The translations under genes were made by a program, and so were the position numbers. This document shows positions 18,975 to 27,112 of a DNA stretch of 36,368 nucleotides, in pieces (position 1 is the first letter of the stretch; each line of letters starts with the position of its first letter). This DNA comes from Eubacteriaceae bacterium. Lineage in GTDB: Bacteria; Bacillota; Clostridia; Lachnospirales; Lachnospiraceae. The notes under the pieces are model-generated. The model saw only the letters and a list, made by a program, of their open reading frames with translations. It had not been told where the DNA came from and did no database searches. The DNA lies in contig CAJTCR010000051.1 of the NCBI GenBank assembly GCA_910574915.1, positions 1-36,368 on the forward strand, given 5' to 3'.

Positions 18975-19014
18975 AAAAACAGGTTCTGGGACATTCCTCC
19001 CAAAACCTGTTTTT
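18975..19014 (-). terminator. Terminator of the PTS/HAD operon
   Basis: The stem AAAACAGGTT-TGGGA pairs with TCCCA-AACCTGTTTT around a six-base loop with one mismatch. Both strands end in T-runs. It lies 18 bp behind the HAD gene stop and just upstream of the glpK promoter. Confidence 0.85.
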
Positions 19015-19031
19015 CCGCAGCTATTCTGCCG

Positions 19032-19865
19032 TTATGCCAGCCTCATCCGCCGAAACTCATAATAAATACCGTCCTCCCACACATTCCCGCAGATTACATC
19101 CGCAATGCGCTTTAATTCCTTACATGCATTGCCCATTGCAACACTGATTCCCGCGGTACGCATCATCTCATAGTCATTCATACTGTCGCCAAACGCAATC
19201 GTATCCGAAAGCTTCGCACCATAATAGCCGCAGATCATCTCAATCCCTCTGCCCTTGTCAATTCCTTTTGGAATAATCTCACCGTTAAAGCAGGTACTGC
19301 TGTCTGCATATGAATGCACAGCATATGTAAATCTGCCGCCCAGATCTTTCTTCGTCTGCTCCACAGACTCCAGGTCTGTGCTTGTAAAACAGATCTTATA
19401 TGCGCCGTTGCCCGGATATCGCTCATAAGGCTGTATGCGAATACCTGCTTCGATCTCCCTCTGCATCCTGATTAACTCTGAATTTGCCGGATCTGGCTTT
19501 GCTCCTCGCAACAGATCCTCCATCTGCGGATCTGTATAGATGCCTTCCGGTGTCTCGATCCTGCAATACATACCATGCTCATGAAAGACCCGCAGGCATT
19601 CCTGGATCGTCTCTTCCGGCAGCAGGCTGTCAAACAGCACCTTTCCTTCTGTCTCTACATGGCTGCCTGCACTGGCAATTACACCGTCAAACCCTATTTC
19701 TAAAATCTCATTTCCGATAATCGGCATATTGCGTCCCGTACACAAAAATACTTTATGTCCATTTGCCCGCGCACCGCGCACCGCCTGCTTTACATACTCT
19801 GACGGTGCCTGCATCGCGCAGACAAGCGTTCCGTCAATATCTAAAAATATCAGCTTCCTGTCCAT
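19032..19865 (-). CDS. Cof-type HAD-IIB sugar phosphatase
   Basis: 277 aa. The haloacid dehalogenase motif I, LDIDGTLV, lies at residues 8-15 and motif II is VFLCTGRN. Motif IV is IAFGDSMNDYEMM, with a C2B cap of about 100 residues between. Family members remove phosphate from sugar phosphates or FMN precursors in the cytoplasm. It lies 16 bp behind the PTS permease gene in the same operon, so a role in dephosphorylating the imported sugar phosphate or preventing its build-up is plausible but inferred. Confidence 0.9.
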   Translation of the reverse strand: MDRKLIFLDIDGTLVCAMQAPSEYVKQAVRGARANGHKVFLCTGRNMPIIGNEILEIGFDGVIASAGSHVETEGKVLFDSLLPEETIQECLRVFHEHGMYCRIETPEGIYTDPQMEDLLRGAKPDPANSELIRMQREIEAGIRIQPYERYPGNGAYKICFTSTDLESVEQTKKDLGGRFTYAVHSYADSSTCFNGEIIPKGIDKGRGIEMICGYYGAKLSDTIAFGDSMNDYEMMRTAGISVAMGNACKELKRIADVICGNVWEDGIYYEFRRMRLA

Positions 19866-19881
19866 GCCAGTTCCTTTCCTT

Positions 19882-21819
19882 TTACACTTTATGAATCACC
19901 GCCGCAGCCCGGTCTGTATGGATGCTTCCTGGCGCGCCTGCTTCCATCCTGCGGTTATCGTCAAGATCGGTAAAGATCATCGGAATCACCGTATCGTAAC
20001 CAGCTTTTTCAATCTGCGCCTTATCAAAGGAGATCAATAGCTGTCCTTTTTTAACCAGATCTCCATCCTTGACATGTGCTTCGAAATATTTTCCGTTCAG
20101 ATTCACGGTATCAACTCCGATGTGGATTAAGATTTCCGTGCCGTAGCTGCTTGCAAGGCAAATGGCGTGCTTTGTATCAAAAACACTGATTACCGAACCG
20201 TCCGCAGGCGCATATACCTTTCCTGTCTCAGGAATCACTGCAACGCCGTCTCCTAGCACCTTATTGGCAAACGTCTCGTCCTTCACCTGTTCCATCGGAA
20301 TCATCTGCCCCGCTGCGTAGCCGAAAAATATTTCCTGCTGCGGCGCCTGTACCTGCGCAGGCTCGGCTGGCTCTGTGTCAGTACTGGCACGCTCCGCCAC
20401 CTGCTCCGCCGGAGCTTTATCCATAAACTTTCCAAGCACAAGCGTCATAAAAAATCCGGCAGTAATTGCCGCCGCGTGTGCAATGACATAGTTTACATAA
20501 CCGTTTCCTGCAGGATCTGCCAAAGCAATCCCTGGCACAACCGTCGTCCCAAAGCCAACTGCCGCAAGATTGGTCAGGTATACGATTACGCCGCCGACTG
20601 CGCCGCCGATACACCCGCCGATAATCGGAAACCGGTATCTTAAGTTAATCCCGAACAATGCCGGCTCTGTGATCCCGAACAAAACAGAGATAAAGCTTGG
20701 GATACAAAGCTCCCGAACCTTCACATTTTTTCTGTGCATTACTAAGTACGCAAGCACCGCGCCGCCCTGTGCAATAATTGCAACAGACATCAGCGGATTG
20801 ATAAAATTCCTGCCTGTATCTGCCAATAGCTGCGCCTCGATCGCTCCGAAAATATGATGCAGCCCAGTAATCACAACCAACTGCTGCAAACCGGAAAAGA
20901 CCGCATATCCAAACACGCCAAGATTTTGCGTCATCCATACAAGCGCATTTGTAATTCCTGAAGAAAGCCCTCTTCCGGCAGGCCCGATCACGGTAAACAG
21001 CAGCAATGCCCCTACCAGTGTCGTAAGCAGCGGAGATACGAGCAGACGAATCACCTCCGGCACTTTTTTCTCAAAAAACAAATCCAGCTTCGCCGTTACA
21101 AATCCCATCAAAAGCGCTACGATAATGCCGCCCTGGAAGCCGACCAGTTCCACACCCAGCCCGAAAATATGCAGTGTCGTGACTTCCGCCGTCCCCTGCG
21201 CCGCAGCATAAGCGTCCGTCAAGCTGTTGCTTAGCATAATGCATCCAATCACAATCCCAAGGATCGGCCTGCCGCCAAACCGCTTGCAGGCGCTGTACGC
21301 CACTGCCAACGGCAAAAATCCAAAGATCGCGCCGGAAGAAATGTTAATCAGACGGTTGATTCCAAACAATGTATCGTTCGCCTTTACAATCGCAAAGTTT
21401 CCAAGCACTCCTGAAAGCCCCGTCAGCAGTGCCGCCGCAAGTATCCCAGGCATAATATCTACAAACACATCCGACAGTGCCTTAATGACACGCTGCAATG
21501 GATTCATTTTCTTATTCGCTACGGTTTTCAGATCGCTCAGGCTCATATTTTTCATATTGTTGTGTTCGGCAAATACTTCGTATACATCATTGACAAGCCC
21601 TGCGCCAAATATAATCTGCACCTGGTCTCCTGCCACAAACACTCCTTTTGCCAAGTCGACATCTTCCATCGCTTTCAAGTCGGCCAAGTCATTGTCTTTT
21701 AACACGATCCGCAGCCTGGTCGCACAATGCGCCACTCCCTGGATATTCTCTTTTCCGCCTACGAGCTTTGTAAGCTCTATGGATATTTTTTCATACCTTT
21801 GACGCTTATTTGCATCCAT
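19882..21819 (-). CDS. PTS transporter EIIBCA, sucrose/beta-glucoside/trehalose class
   Basis: 645 aa. It imports and phosphorylates a sugar, drawing phosphate from HPr. I set the ATG at 21819 behind GGAGGA; the frame runs further upstream but without a ribosome site. EIIB covers 1-85 with phospho-Cys32 in GVAHCATRLRIVLKD. EIIC covers about 100-465 with many membrane segments and the conserved GITEPALFGINLRYRFP loop. EIIA covers about 500-645 with phospho-His566 in EILIHIGVDTVNL. The domain order B-C-A is typical of beta-glucoside (BglP) and sucrose permeases; substrate is not fixed by sequence alone. It is divergent from an AraC-type gene. Confidence 0.93.
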   Translation of the reverse strand: MDANKRQRYEKISIELTKLVGGKENIQGVAHCATRLRIVLKDNDLADLKAMEDVDLAKGVFVAGDQVQIIFGAGLVNDVYEVFAEHNNMKNMSLSDLKTVANKKMNPLQRVIKALSDVFVDIMPGILAAALLTGLSGVLGNFAIVKANDTLFGINRLINISSGAIFGFLPLAVAYSACKRFGGRPILGIVIGCIMLSNSLTDAYAAAQGTAEVTTLHIFGLGVELVGFQGGIIVALLMGFVTAKLDLFFEKKVPEVIRLLVSPLLTTLVGALLLFTVIGPAGRGLSSGITNALVWMTQNLGVFGYAVFSGLQQLVVITGLHHIFGAIEAQLLADTGRNFINPLMSVAIIAQGGAVLAYLVMHRKNVKVRELCIPSFISVLFGITEPALFGINLRYRFPIIGGCIGGAVGGVIVYLTNLAAVGFGTTVVPGIALADPAGNGYVNYVIAHAAAITAGFFMTLVLGKFMDKAPAEQVAERASTDTEPAEPAQVQAPQQEIFFGYAAGQMIPMEQVKDETFANKVLGDGVAVIPETGKVYAPADGSVISVFDTKHAICLASSYGTEILIHIGVDTVNLNGKYFEAHVKDGDLVKKGQLLISFDKAQIEKAGYDTVIPMIFTDLDDNRRMEAGAPGSIHTDRAAAVIHKV

Positions 21820-21988
21820 CTTATTCTCCTCCACTTTCTTTTTAAAGCAGATTTTTTTGCAGCGCTGCATTCTACATCTGGTTGCTGGCAACGCTTTTCA
21901 CGTTTACAGCAATATTTTCATCTGCCTCTTGTATCTACTATTATAGCCTGTTATAATACAAAGTATATGGAGATATGTGACTTAGATA

Positions 21989-22540
21989 TTGAACATTATA
22001 ACCTCCTTTAGAAAGGAAGAAAAGACAACGCTCCTTGAAAGCCTAACCGTCCACTTTGGCGAGGACGAGCAGATCCGCCAGTGCCATGAAAAAATGGCTC
22101 TTGCCGACCATTCACCGCAAAACCGCGATTTGGTGATGAACAGTATTTTATATGAATATCTGTTTCTTCTGGCAAATAAATTCCCGAATGAACATGCTGC
22201 TGCCTTAGAAACAACATCCAATCATGCGGAAGAAGCGCTGCGCTATATCGAGGATCATTACTGCGACCCAATTACAATCCAGGATATCGCCGACCATTTA
22301 AATCTCAACCGCTCGTATCTGCACCGGGTCTTCAAAGCCTTTACCGGCGTGTCGATCCAGCGCTACCTGCTCGACTACCGCCTGCGCCAGGCATGTATCC
22401 TGTTAAAAACAACGACGCTGTCTGTACGTGTGATCGCGCATTCTGTCAGCTATATCGATCCTTTGTATTTCTCAAGGATCTTTCACCAGAAAATGGGAGT
22501 CAGTCCAAGCGAGTACCGCGCAACTGCGGGATCACCATAA
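21989..22540 (+). pseudogene. AraC/XylS-family regulator lacking its N-terminal sensor domain
   Basis: The 183-residue frame opens at a TTG with no convincing ribosome site. Residues 80-183 form a complete two-helix-turn-helix AraC DNA-binding domain (IQDIADHLNLNRSYLHRVFK; VRVIAHSVSYIDPLYFSRIF; MGVSPSEYR). Residues 1-80 look like the helical linker seen after the cupin domain in ~280-aa regulators. The cupin part is not in the 170 bp between it and the divergent PTS gene. It is probably a 5'-truncated regulator of the PTS operon; a functional stand-alone DNA-binding protein is possible. Its 3' end overlaps the convergent MATE gene by 41 bp. Confidence 0.75.
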
Positions 22541-23855
22541 CAACCATCGTCGTAAAGCAGGCAAGCCCTCCTACTACGTTCGAGACCGGCTCTGCCGCAA
22601 ATACGCCGTCCGTCCCCATATGAAACACATACGGCAGCAAATAGGTAAGCGGCACAACCAAAACCACTTTTCTAAATAAGCTAAAAAAGATTGCCTGTTT
22701 CTTTTTATTCAGCGCTTTAAAAACTGTCTGCCCGCAGTACTGAAACGCCTGAAACACAAATGCAAAAAAGTATAAATGCAGTGGTGTAAGCGCCAACTGC
22801 TGCAACGCGGCGTCATCGCTGAAAATTTTTATAAACAGCAGCGGAAACCGCTCAATCAAAAGCCACATCAAGCATGTATATACAATCGCAATTACCGCCA
22901 TCATGCGAATTGCTTCCAGGACTTTTTTTGGCTTTTTCGCCCCAAAATTATAGGAAATCACCGGCGACGCCCCTTCGGTAACCGCAAGAATCGGCGTATC
23001 CAAAATCTGCCTTACCGAAGATACAATCGTCATCACAGATACATAAAGCGGCCCTCCCGTCTGGATCAATACGCTGTTACATGCCGCAGAGACAAGGGAA
23101 TTGGTGCACTGCATAACAAAAGACGACAGCCCAAGGCTGATAATTTCCTTTGCATAAGGAAAGGAAAATAAATCGTGAACATCGATCGGAAACTCATTTT
23201 TATCGCTCCAGAAAAATTTCAGGACAAACAGCATCGATAAAAACTGCGAAAGTACCGTAGCAACCGCCGCCCCATTGACTCCCAAGCCAAGCATAAATAT
23301 AAAAACCGGATCCAGCACAATATTGGCCACCGCTCCTGCAAGCACGGATTTCATCCCGACAGTCGCGTATCCCTGCGCGTTCATATACGGGTTCATGCCC
23401 GTAGACACCATAAAAAATACCGTTCCGATCAGATAAATTCTGATATAAGGAACCGCAAAGCCAAGCTCGTCCCCAGCCGCACCAAACATGGACAGCATCT
23501 GCGGCGCAAACAGCTCGCAGGCCAGCATAAGCAGCACGCCCGCCGTAAGCTCCAGCCGAAACGCCGTCCCAAGCACAGTTCCAGCTTTTTCCCTGTTCTT
23601 TCTCCCAAGCTCGATGGAAAACAAAGGCGCTCCGCCCAGCCCAAACATATTGGTAAAGGCGCCAATAATCATAATCATCGGAAAGCAAAGCCCTATGGCG
23701 CCAAGCGCCTGCGTACCATAGCCTTCGATTCTTCCTATGTATATTCTGTCCACAATGCTGTACAAAAGGCTGATTACCTGCGCCACCAGCATCGGCAGCG
23801 CTGTCTGCACAATATTTTTCAAAACGGAGCCATGATCAAAATCTACTTTTTCCAT
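22500..23855 (-). CDS. MATE family multidrug/cation exporter
   Basis: 451 aa with about twelve membrane segments, an inner-membrane Na+- or H+-driven exporter. The N-terminal pattern LPMLVAQVISLLYSIVDRIY and GAPLFSIELGRKNREKAG matches the MepA/NorM-like branch. The second half repeats it with EGASPVISYNFGAKKPKKV. Length is standard (440-460). AGGGAAAGGA precedes the ATG. It converges with the truncated AraC gene; nothing nearby indicates the drug or metabolite exported. Confidence 0.93.
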   Translation of the reverse strand: MEKVDFDHGSVLKNIVQTALPMLVAQVISLLYSIVDRIYIGRIEGYGTQALGAIGLCFPMIMIIGAFTNMFGLGGAPLFSIELGRKNREKAGTVLGTAFRLELTAGVLLMLACELFAPQMLSMFGAAGDELGFAVPYIRIYLIGTVFFMVSTGMNPYMNAQGYATVGMKSVLAGAVANIVLDPVFIFMLGLGVNGAAVATVLSQFLSMLFVLKFFWSDKNEFPIDVHDLFSFPYAKEIISLGLSSFVMQCTNSLVSAACNSVLIQTGGPLYVSVMTIVSSVRQILDTPILAVTEGASPVISYNFGAKKPKKVLEAIRMMAVIAIVYTCLMWLLIERFPLLFIKIFSDDAALQQLALTPLHLYFFAFVFQAFQYCGQTVFKALNKKKQAIFFSLFRKVVLVVPLTYLLPYVFHMGTDGVFAAEPVSNVVGGLACFTTMVVMVIPQLRGTRLD

Positions 23856-23930
23856 TCCTTTCCCTCGCTTTCAACTGATACTTGCAGACTACCTGAAACA
23901 GCCCAAAATGTCAATCGCAACTTACAGACA

Positions 23931-23970
23931 AAAAAATAAGCGTACCACTTGGCATGGATACGCTTATTTG
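23931..23970 (-). terminator. Terminator of the sigma-factor gene
   Basis: The stem AATAAGCGTA pairs with TACGCTTATT (10 bp) around a loop that includes a CCA/TGG extension. On the minus strand a seven-T run follows. It lies 12 bp behind the sigma factor stop codon. Confidence 0.85.
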
Positions 23971-23982
23971 CCTGTACTTTTT

Positions 23983-24825
23983 TTATGCTTTTCCTACAAC
24001 GGAAAAAGACTGCCCGTTTAAAAAATTTTGAATAAACTGTTTCAGTCTTTCAGGAGACTGATATGTTTTGCAAAAAGAAAATTCATGGGAAATTCCGTCG
24101 ATTTCCTCCATCGCTTCCTTCACCTTATGCATTTCCTCTGGCACAGCCGCCGTAAAATCCAACTGCGCCGGGTTGATTCTGTGATTTTGAATCGCATAAT
24201 TGACCCTGTCCGCACAATGGCACGTCCCATTGCCATATTCGCCGCAATATTCCTTTAAAAAGTCTGCCACTTTTTTGCGGATCCTTGACAGGCGCTGGCG
24301 GTATGCCTCCGGCGTAATGCCCAGAATATCTCCGGCAATCCTGCTGTCCAGCCGAAACATTGTGCCCAGAATAAAGATGCAGCGGCTTTCCGCGTCCAGA
24401 CACTGAAGCATTACATTCGTACAGGACAGCTTGAGTTCCTCCGCCAGAACAGACCGTTCCACATCCTGTGTCAGATCCGGCACATTACTGATGTCCGCAT
24501 GTTGAATATCATTGCCATAAAACTCAAAACTCAGCGGCATCTTTGCAAACATATGTTTTTGATAATTTTTCAGATGATTGGACGCAATGCGAAAGACCCA
24601 CGTGGAAAACAAACTCTCCCCTTTAAAAGACGACAGATGGGTCATAATTTTCAGCAGAATATCCTGCGTCGCGTCCTCCGCATCGGGAAACGTCCCAAGC
24701 ATCCTAAGGGAAAGGTTAAACACCAGATCCTGCACACTGGCAAGCACCGTTTCCAGCGCTTTCTTATCTCCCGCTGTGCCTTTTTGAATCAACTCCAATA
24801 ACTCTTCGTTTGTGAACTGGTTCAT
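23983..24825 (-). CDS. ECF-like RNA polymerase sigma factor with Cys-rich C-terminal extension
   Basis: 280 aa. Sigma region 2 is at about 25-95 (LRMLGTFPDAEDATQDILLK; STWVFRIASNHLKN). Sigma region 4 is at about 130-190 (EESRCIFIL-like segment; IAGDILGITPEAYRQRLSR). After region 4 an extra ~90 residues carry a CGEYGNGTCHC cluster (Cys194, 202, 204), the segment NHRINPAQLDF, and a C-terminal helix. Classical ECF factors end near 190. The extension may hold a metal or redox sensor acting in place of an anti-sigma factor, since no anti-sigma gene is adjacent. AAAGAGGA precedes the ATG. The target regulon is unknown. Confidence 0.88.
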   Translation of the reverse strand: MNQFTNEELLELIQKGTAGDKKALETVLASVQDLVFNLSLRMLGTFPDAEDATQDILLKIMTHLSSFKGESLFSTWVFRIASNHLKNYQKHMFAKMPLSFEFYGNDIQHADISNVPDLTQDVERSVLAEELKLSCTNVMLQCLDAESRCIFILGTMFRLDSRIAGDILGITPEAYRQRLSRIRKKVADFLKEYCGEYGNGTCHCADRVNYAIQNHRINPAQLDFTAAVPEEMHKVKEAMEEIDGISHEFSFCKTYQSPERLKQFIQNFLNGQSFSVVGKA

Positions 24826-25130
24826 AATTCCTCTTTTCTAAAGTGCACATTTTTTTATACGGAAAAGCCCCTGACACCATCGTATCCGGCAGCACACTTT
24901 GCGGCACTTCGAAACAAAGCTTGATCCGTATATTAATATAGACAATCTTTTGCTGTCTGTGTGACAGAAAAAATGAATTTTTCAACACTCTTTCAGTATT
25001 TTCATATGCAAAAAAACACTCATACTCCATCCAGACTGTTCCATAATCTTTTTATACTGCCGGGCCACCCGCCTCCATAATCCCGATTTCCCCATATTTC
25101 TATTTTATCATATTTGGCATTGATTTTCTT
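24826..25130. other. Intergenic region upstream of the sigma-factor gene
   Basis: About 300 bp with no gene I can support. Several short minus-strand frames exist but lack ribosome sites. The upstream leader of the sigma gene must lie here; I found no promoter with two good boxes. Confidence 0.5.
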
Positions 25131-25132
25131 TG

Positions 25133-25298
25133 CTAGTACAGCATTGCAGAAATAACAGTGAATACAGCACCCGCTATTTCTGCCATCACTGCGTTGTCGT
25201 CAGTCAACGATGCACCCGGCATCGCCTCCTTCCTCCGCCTTGTGCTGACAAAAATAACGTGCACTGTATTCACTGTTATTTCTGCAACGCTGTACTAG
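25133..25298. repeat. MITE-like 166-bp palindromic element
   Basis: The ends are CTAGTACAGC and GCTGTACTAG. The outer arms (25133-25170 and 25259-25298) match over about 37 positions with one or two differences, including CAGAAATAACAGTGAATACAG. Inner sequence continues to pair imperfectly (CTATTTCTGCCATCAC against GTCAGCAC..AAATAAC) down to a small loop. TTTG flanks both ends and may be a 4-bp target duplication. There is no coding capacity. It is distinct from the ~320-bp element near fhs. Confidence 0.8.
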
Positions 25299-25322
25299 TT
25301 TGTTTCTTTTATAAACTTTTTC

Positions 25323-25502
25323 TTAAGATACGACTTTTGGATTGATCTCCCACGCAAGGGCGATCTGTGCCGGGGTTGCCTGTTTCCTTTCGGCAAATTC
25401 CGTGATCAGCTTGAAGTGGTAAACTAAAATTGGACGTATAAAGTTCTTCAACGAAGAGCGGTCGACATACTCACTGGAATATCTGACACCCAAACAGTAC
25501 AT
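25323..25502 (-). pseudogene. Chimeric remnant ending in an aldo/keto reductase tail
   Basis: This is an open frame of 59 codons from an ATG without a ribosome site. Residues 31-50 (KLITEFAERKQATPAQIALA) match the conserved C-terminal helix of aldo/keto reductases, where NADPH-binding enzymes have AERK..TPAQIALAW. The sequence then ends early, after WEINPKVVS. Residues 1-30 (MYCLGVRYSSEYVDRSSLKN...) do not belong to that family and I do not recognise them. I read it as a junction product of two deletion events rather than a working gene. Confidence 0.6.
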
Positions 25503-25561
25503 GGAAACATATGCTGCTATACAGTAAACGCAGATTGTATGTCAAAAAATACAATTTAAGC

Positions 25562-25818
25562 GACCAGTTTTTGTTGACCAAATGCACAGTCCGAGCATAA
25601 ATTCCCCTTTTTCCCTTATCATGCCCTTGCTGTTGTTTAAATCAAGACTCCATACGTCCATATCAAGCAGATTGACATAGTTATCCGTATAGGTTGACAT
25701 ATTTACCGCCGTGCCGCCGTAAGTCTGGGCAATGTCAAAGAAAACCGTTGCCGTTAATCAGCTTTTTACGGTTCCCGATATTGATATTCTTTGACACCGG
25801 ATTGATCCCGTTTATATA
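25562..25818 (-). pseudogene. VirB4/TraE-type conjugation ATPase remnant
   Basis: Two minus-strand frames join into the pattern of VirB4-like ATPases of Tn1549-type conjugative elements. The first reads YINGINPVSKNINIGNRKKL then INGNGF. The second, after a frame change at about 25740, reads FDIAQTYGGTAVNMSTYTDN, then YVNLLDMDVWSLDLNNSKGM, then KGEFMLGLC. The part between, which should hold the Walker A P-loop and about 40 residues, is deleted. Sequence after LGLC is unrelated. It cannot encode an active ATPase. It marks a decayed integrative conjugative element. Confidence 0.72.
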
Positions 25819-25839
25819 GTTATGTGACACATATCACGA

Positions 25840-26020
25840 AGAAAACGGGTATTTAATCCCAAATTTATGATTACCAGATGAGGAAGAACAGCCGATAGGC
25901 ATTTGGGCACACAGAACAACTAAAGGCTGAAAATCAGCTCGAATGAGTACAAAGGGTTAATCACATAAGGGCTTGTGCGAGAAAGATTGTGAACGAGGAA
26001 ATTATATACACATAGACAAC
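25840..26020. other. Unassigned accessory DNA before the TetR gene
   Basis: No open frame or repeat that I can support. It lies between the VirB4 remnant and a terminator and is probably more element debris. Confidence 0.4.
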
Positions 26021-26023
26021 ATG

Positions 26024-26058
26024 GCGGCAGAGGGTAAAAGCTCTGTCGCTGTTTTTTT
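26024..26058 (+). terminator. Terminator upstream of the TetR gene
   Basis: The stem GCGGCAGAG pairs with CTCTGTCGC (9 bp, one G-U) around an eight-base loop and is followed by TGTTTTTTTAT. No intact gene ends just before it, so it is an orphan terminator left from the decayed element. Confidence 0.7.
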
Positions 26059-26076
26059 ATAATTTTAGGAATAGTC

Positions 26077-26105
26077 TTCTCAAAAATGGTCAGCGGATAT
26101 ATAAT
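26077..26105 (+). promoter_or_regulatory. Promoter of the TetR gene
   Basis: TTCTCA (26077-26082, four of six) and TATAAT (26100-26105) are separated by 17 bp. The start-site region overlaps the palindrome at 26115-26131. Confidence 0.6.
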
Positions 26106-26114
26106 ATACTTGCA

Positions 26115-26131
26115 TTAACCGTTACGGTCAA
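26115..26131 (+). promoter_or_regulatory. Likely TetR operator
   Basis: TTAACCGT-T-ACGGTCAA is a 17-bp palindrome with 8-bp arms and one mismatch, placed between the -10 box and the ribosome site of the TetR gene. The size and place are typical of self-repression by TetR-family proteins. The assignment is inferred. Confidence 0.65.
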
Positions 26132-26145
26132 TAAGGAGAATGTAT

Positions 26146-26757
26146 ATGAATGATAAATTTTTCAAACTTCCATTAGAAAAACAGCAGCGTATCATAAACG
26201 CTGCTTACAAAGTGTTTTCCGAAAACAGCTATAAAAAAGCCCCAATGTCGGAAATTGCAGACGAGAGCGGCATTTCAAAAGCGTTGCTTTTTCACTATTT
26301 TACAAACAAAAAGGAATTATATATGTACCTGTGGACGAACGCTATTGAGATGACAAGGAAAGCGGTTACAGAATACAAAACTTTGGAAACAGATGATTTT
26401 TTTGAAATGCTGAAAAGGAGCTTATTATCAAAATGTTCGCTTATGCGTGATTATCCGCATTTATATGCTTTTTCGCTAAGAGCATATTATGAAACGACTC
26501 CAGAACTACAAAATTCTATTCAAGAAAAATATAATGATGTCAGTAAGGCAAGTGAAATGATAGTGTTTGAGAAAATAGATATATCAAAATTTCGGAAAGA
26601 TATTGATATAAAAGTAATGTATGCTGAAATCTTTTACGCTGTCGATGGATATATGCTGAAAAAATATCGTTCAAATTGTATTATAGCAAACGAAATTGAA
26701 GAAGAAATTATTGTTTTAATTGATTTTTGGAAAAAGGTTTATACGCAGAAAGTATGA
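26146..26757 (+). CDS. TetR/AcrR family transcriptional regulator
   Basis: 203 aa. Of two in-frame ATGs, 26146 fits, with 7 nt to AAGGAG; the ATG at 26140 is only 1 nt from it. The N-terminal TetR helix-turn-helix lies at about 12-58: RIINAAYKVFSENSYKKAPM, SEIADESGISKALLFHYFTN and KKELYMYLW. The C-terminal ligand-binding half is helical and not diagnostic. It overlaps by ATGA with a truncated hydrolase, so the two form an operon that has lost its enzyme. Low GC and AT-rich codons match the mobile region, not the glp genes. Confidence 0.93.
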   Translation: MNDKFFKLPLEKQQRIINAAYKVFSENSYKKAPMSEIADESGISKALLFHYFTNKKELYMYLWTNAIEMTRKAVTEYKTLETDDFFEMLKRSLLSKCSLMRDYPHLYAFSLRAYYETTPELQNSIQEKYNDVSKASEMIVFEKIDISKFRKDIDIKVMYAEIFYAVDGYMLKKYRSNCIIANEIEEEIIVLIDFWKKVYTQKV

Positions 26758-26954
26758 ACAAAATACAGCATAAAACATATGAATATTTTATTACAGAAAA
26801 TAAAGATATTGATTTTTCATTCCCCGTATTGATATCGGTAGGTGAGAAAGACAGCACAGGCAAGGGAAAGGCATATTGCAAAGAATGGGCAAAACAAACA
26901 GGTTATCCTTTGCATTTTATAAAAACAGGCAAAGCTTATGCTGTATTATTATAA
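26754..26954 (+). pseudogene. Truncated alpha/beta hydrolase (C-terminal fragment)
   Basis: 66 codons beginning at the ATG that overlaps the TetR stop. The segment DFSFPVLISVGEKDSTGKGK followed by YCKEWAKQTGYPLHFIK matches the region around the catalytic Asp of alpha/beta hydrolases (PVLILVGE-D-TGKV..W...TGFPL). The N-terminal catalytic Ser half is missing. So is the catalytic His at the C-terminus, because the frame changes to KTGKAYAVLL and stops. It is not expected to be active. Confidence 0.65.
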
Positions 26955-27062
26955 TGAATATGGAAGCAAGGAGGAAAAAGTATGCCAGTTGTTTCGCTAA
27001 TGCTTGAAAACCTGAATATGCCAAGGGGCTGTTTCTGATGTTGGCTGCCGTTTTCCGCCTTT

Positions 27063-27104
27063 CCAATCTGTATTTTAGAATTTTCAAAAATTTCAGATTG
27101 GAGG
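27063..27104 (+). promoter_or_regulatory. Hairpin overlapping a Shine-Dalgarno site
   Basis: CCAATCTG (27063-27070) pairs with CAGATTGG (27094-27101), with AATTTT/AAAATT inside. The 3' arm overlaps the GGAGG that precedes the ATG at 27113, so the hairpin could mask the ribosome site. Confidence 0.5.
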
Positions 27105-27112
27105 AAAAAAGA

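Noticed and set aside
21885..21910. Possible CcpA (cre) site upstream of the PTS gene
   Set aside because: Only the left half (TGTAAACG) fits the consensus; the right half does not, so it is too weak to list.
24764..25030. 88-codon minus-strand frame overlapping the sigma-factor start
   Set aside because: It overlaps the sigma gene in another frame, with no ribosome site and no domain pattern.
26982..27038. Eighteen-codon frame MPVVSLMLENLNMPRGCF with a ribosome site
   Set aside because: It is very short, stops at once, and sits in rearranged element DNA; there is no evidence that it is a gene.
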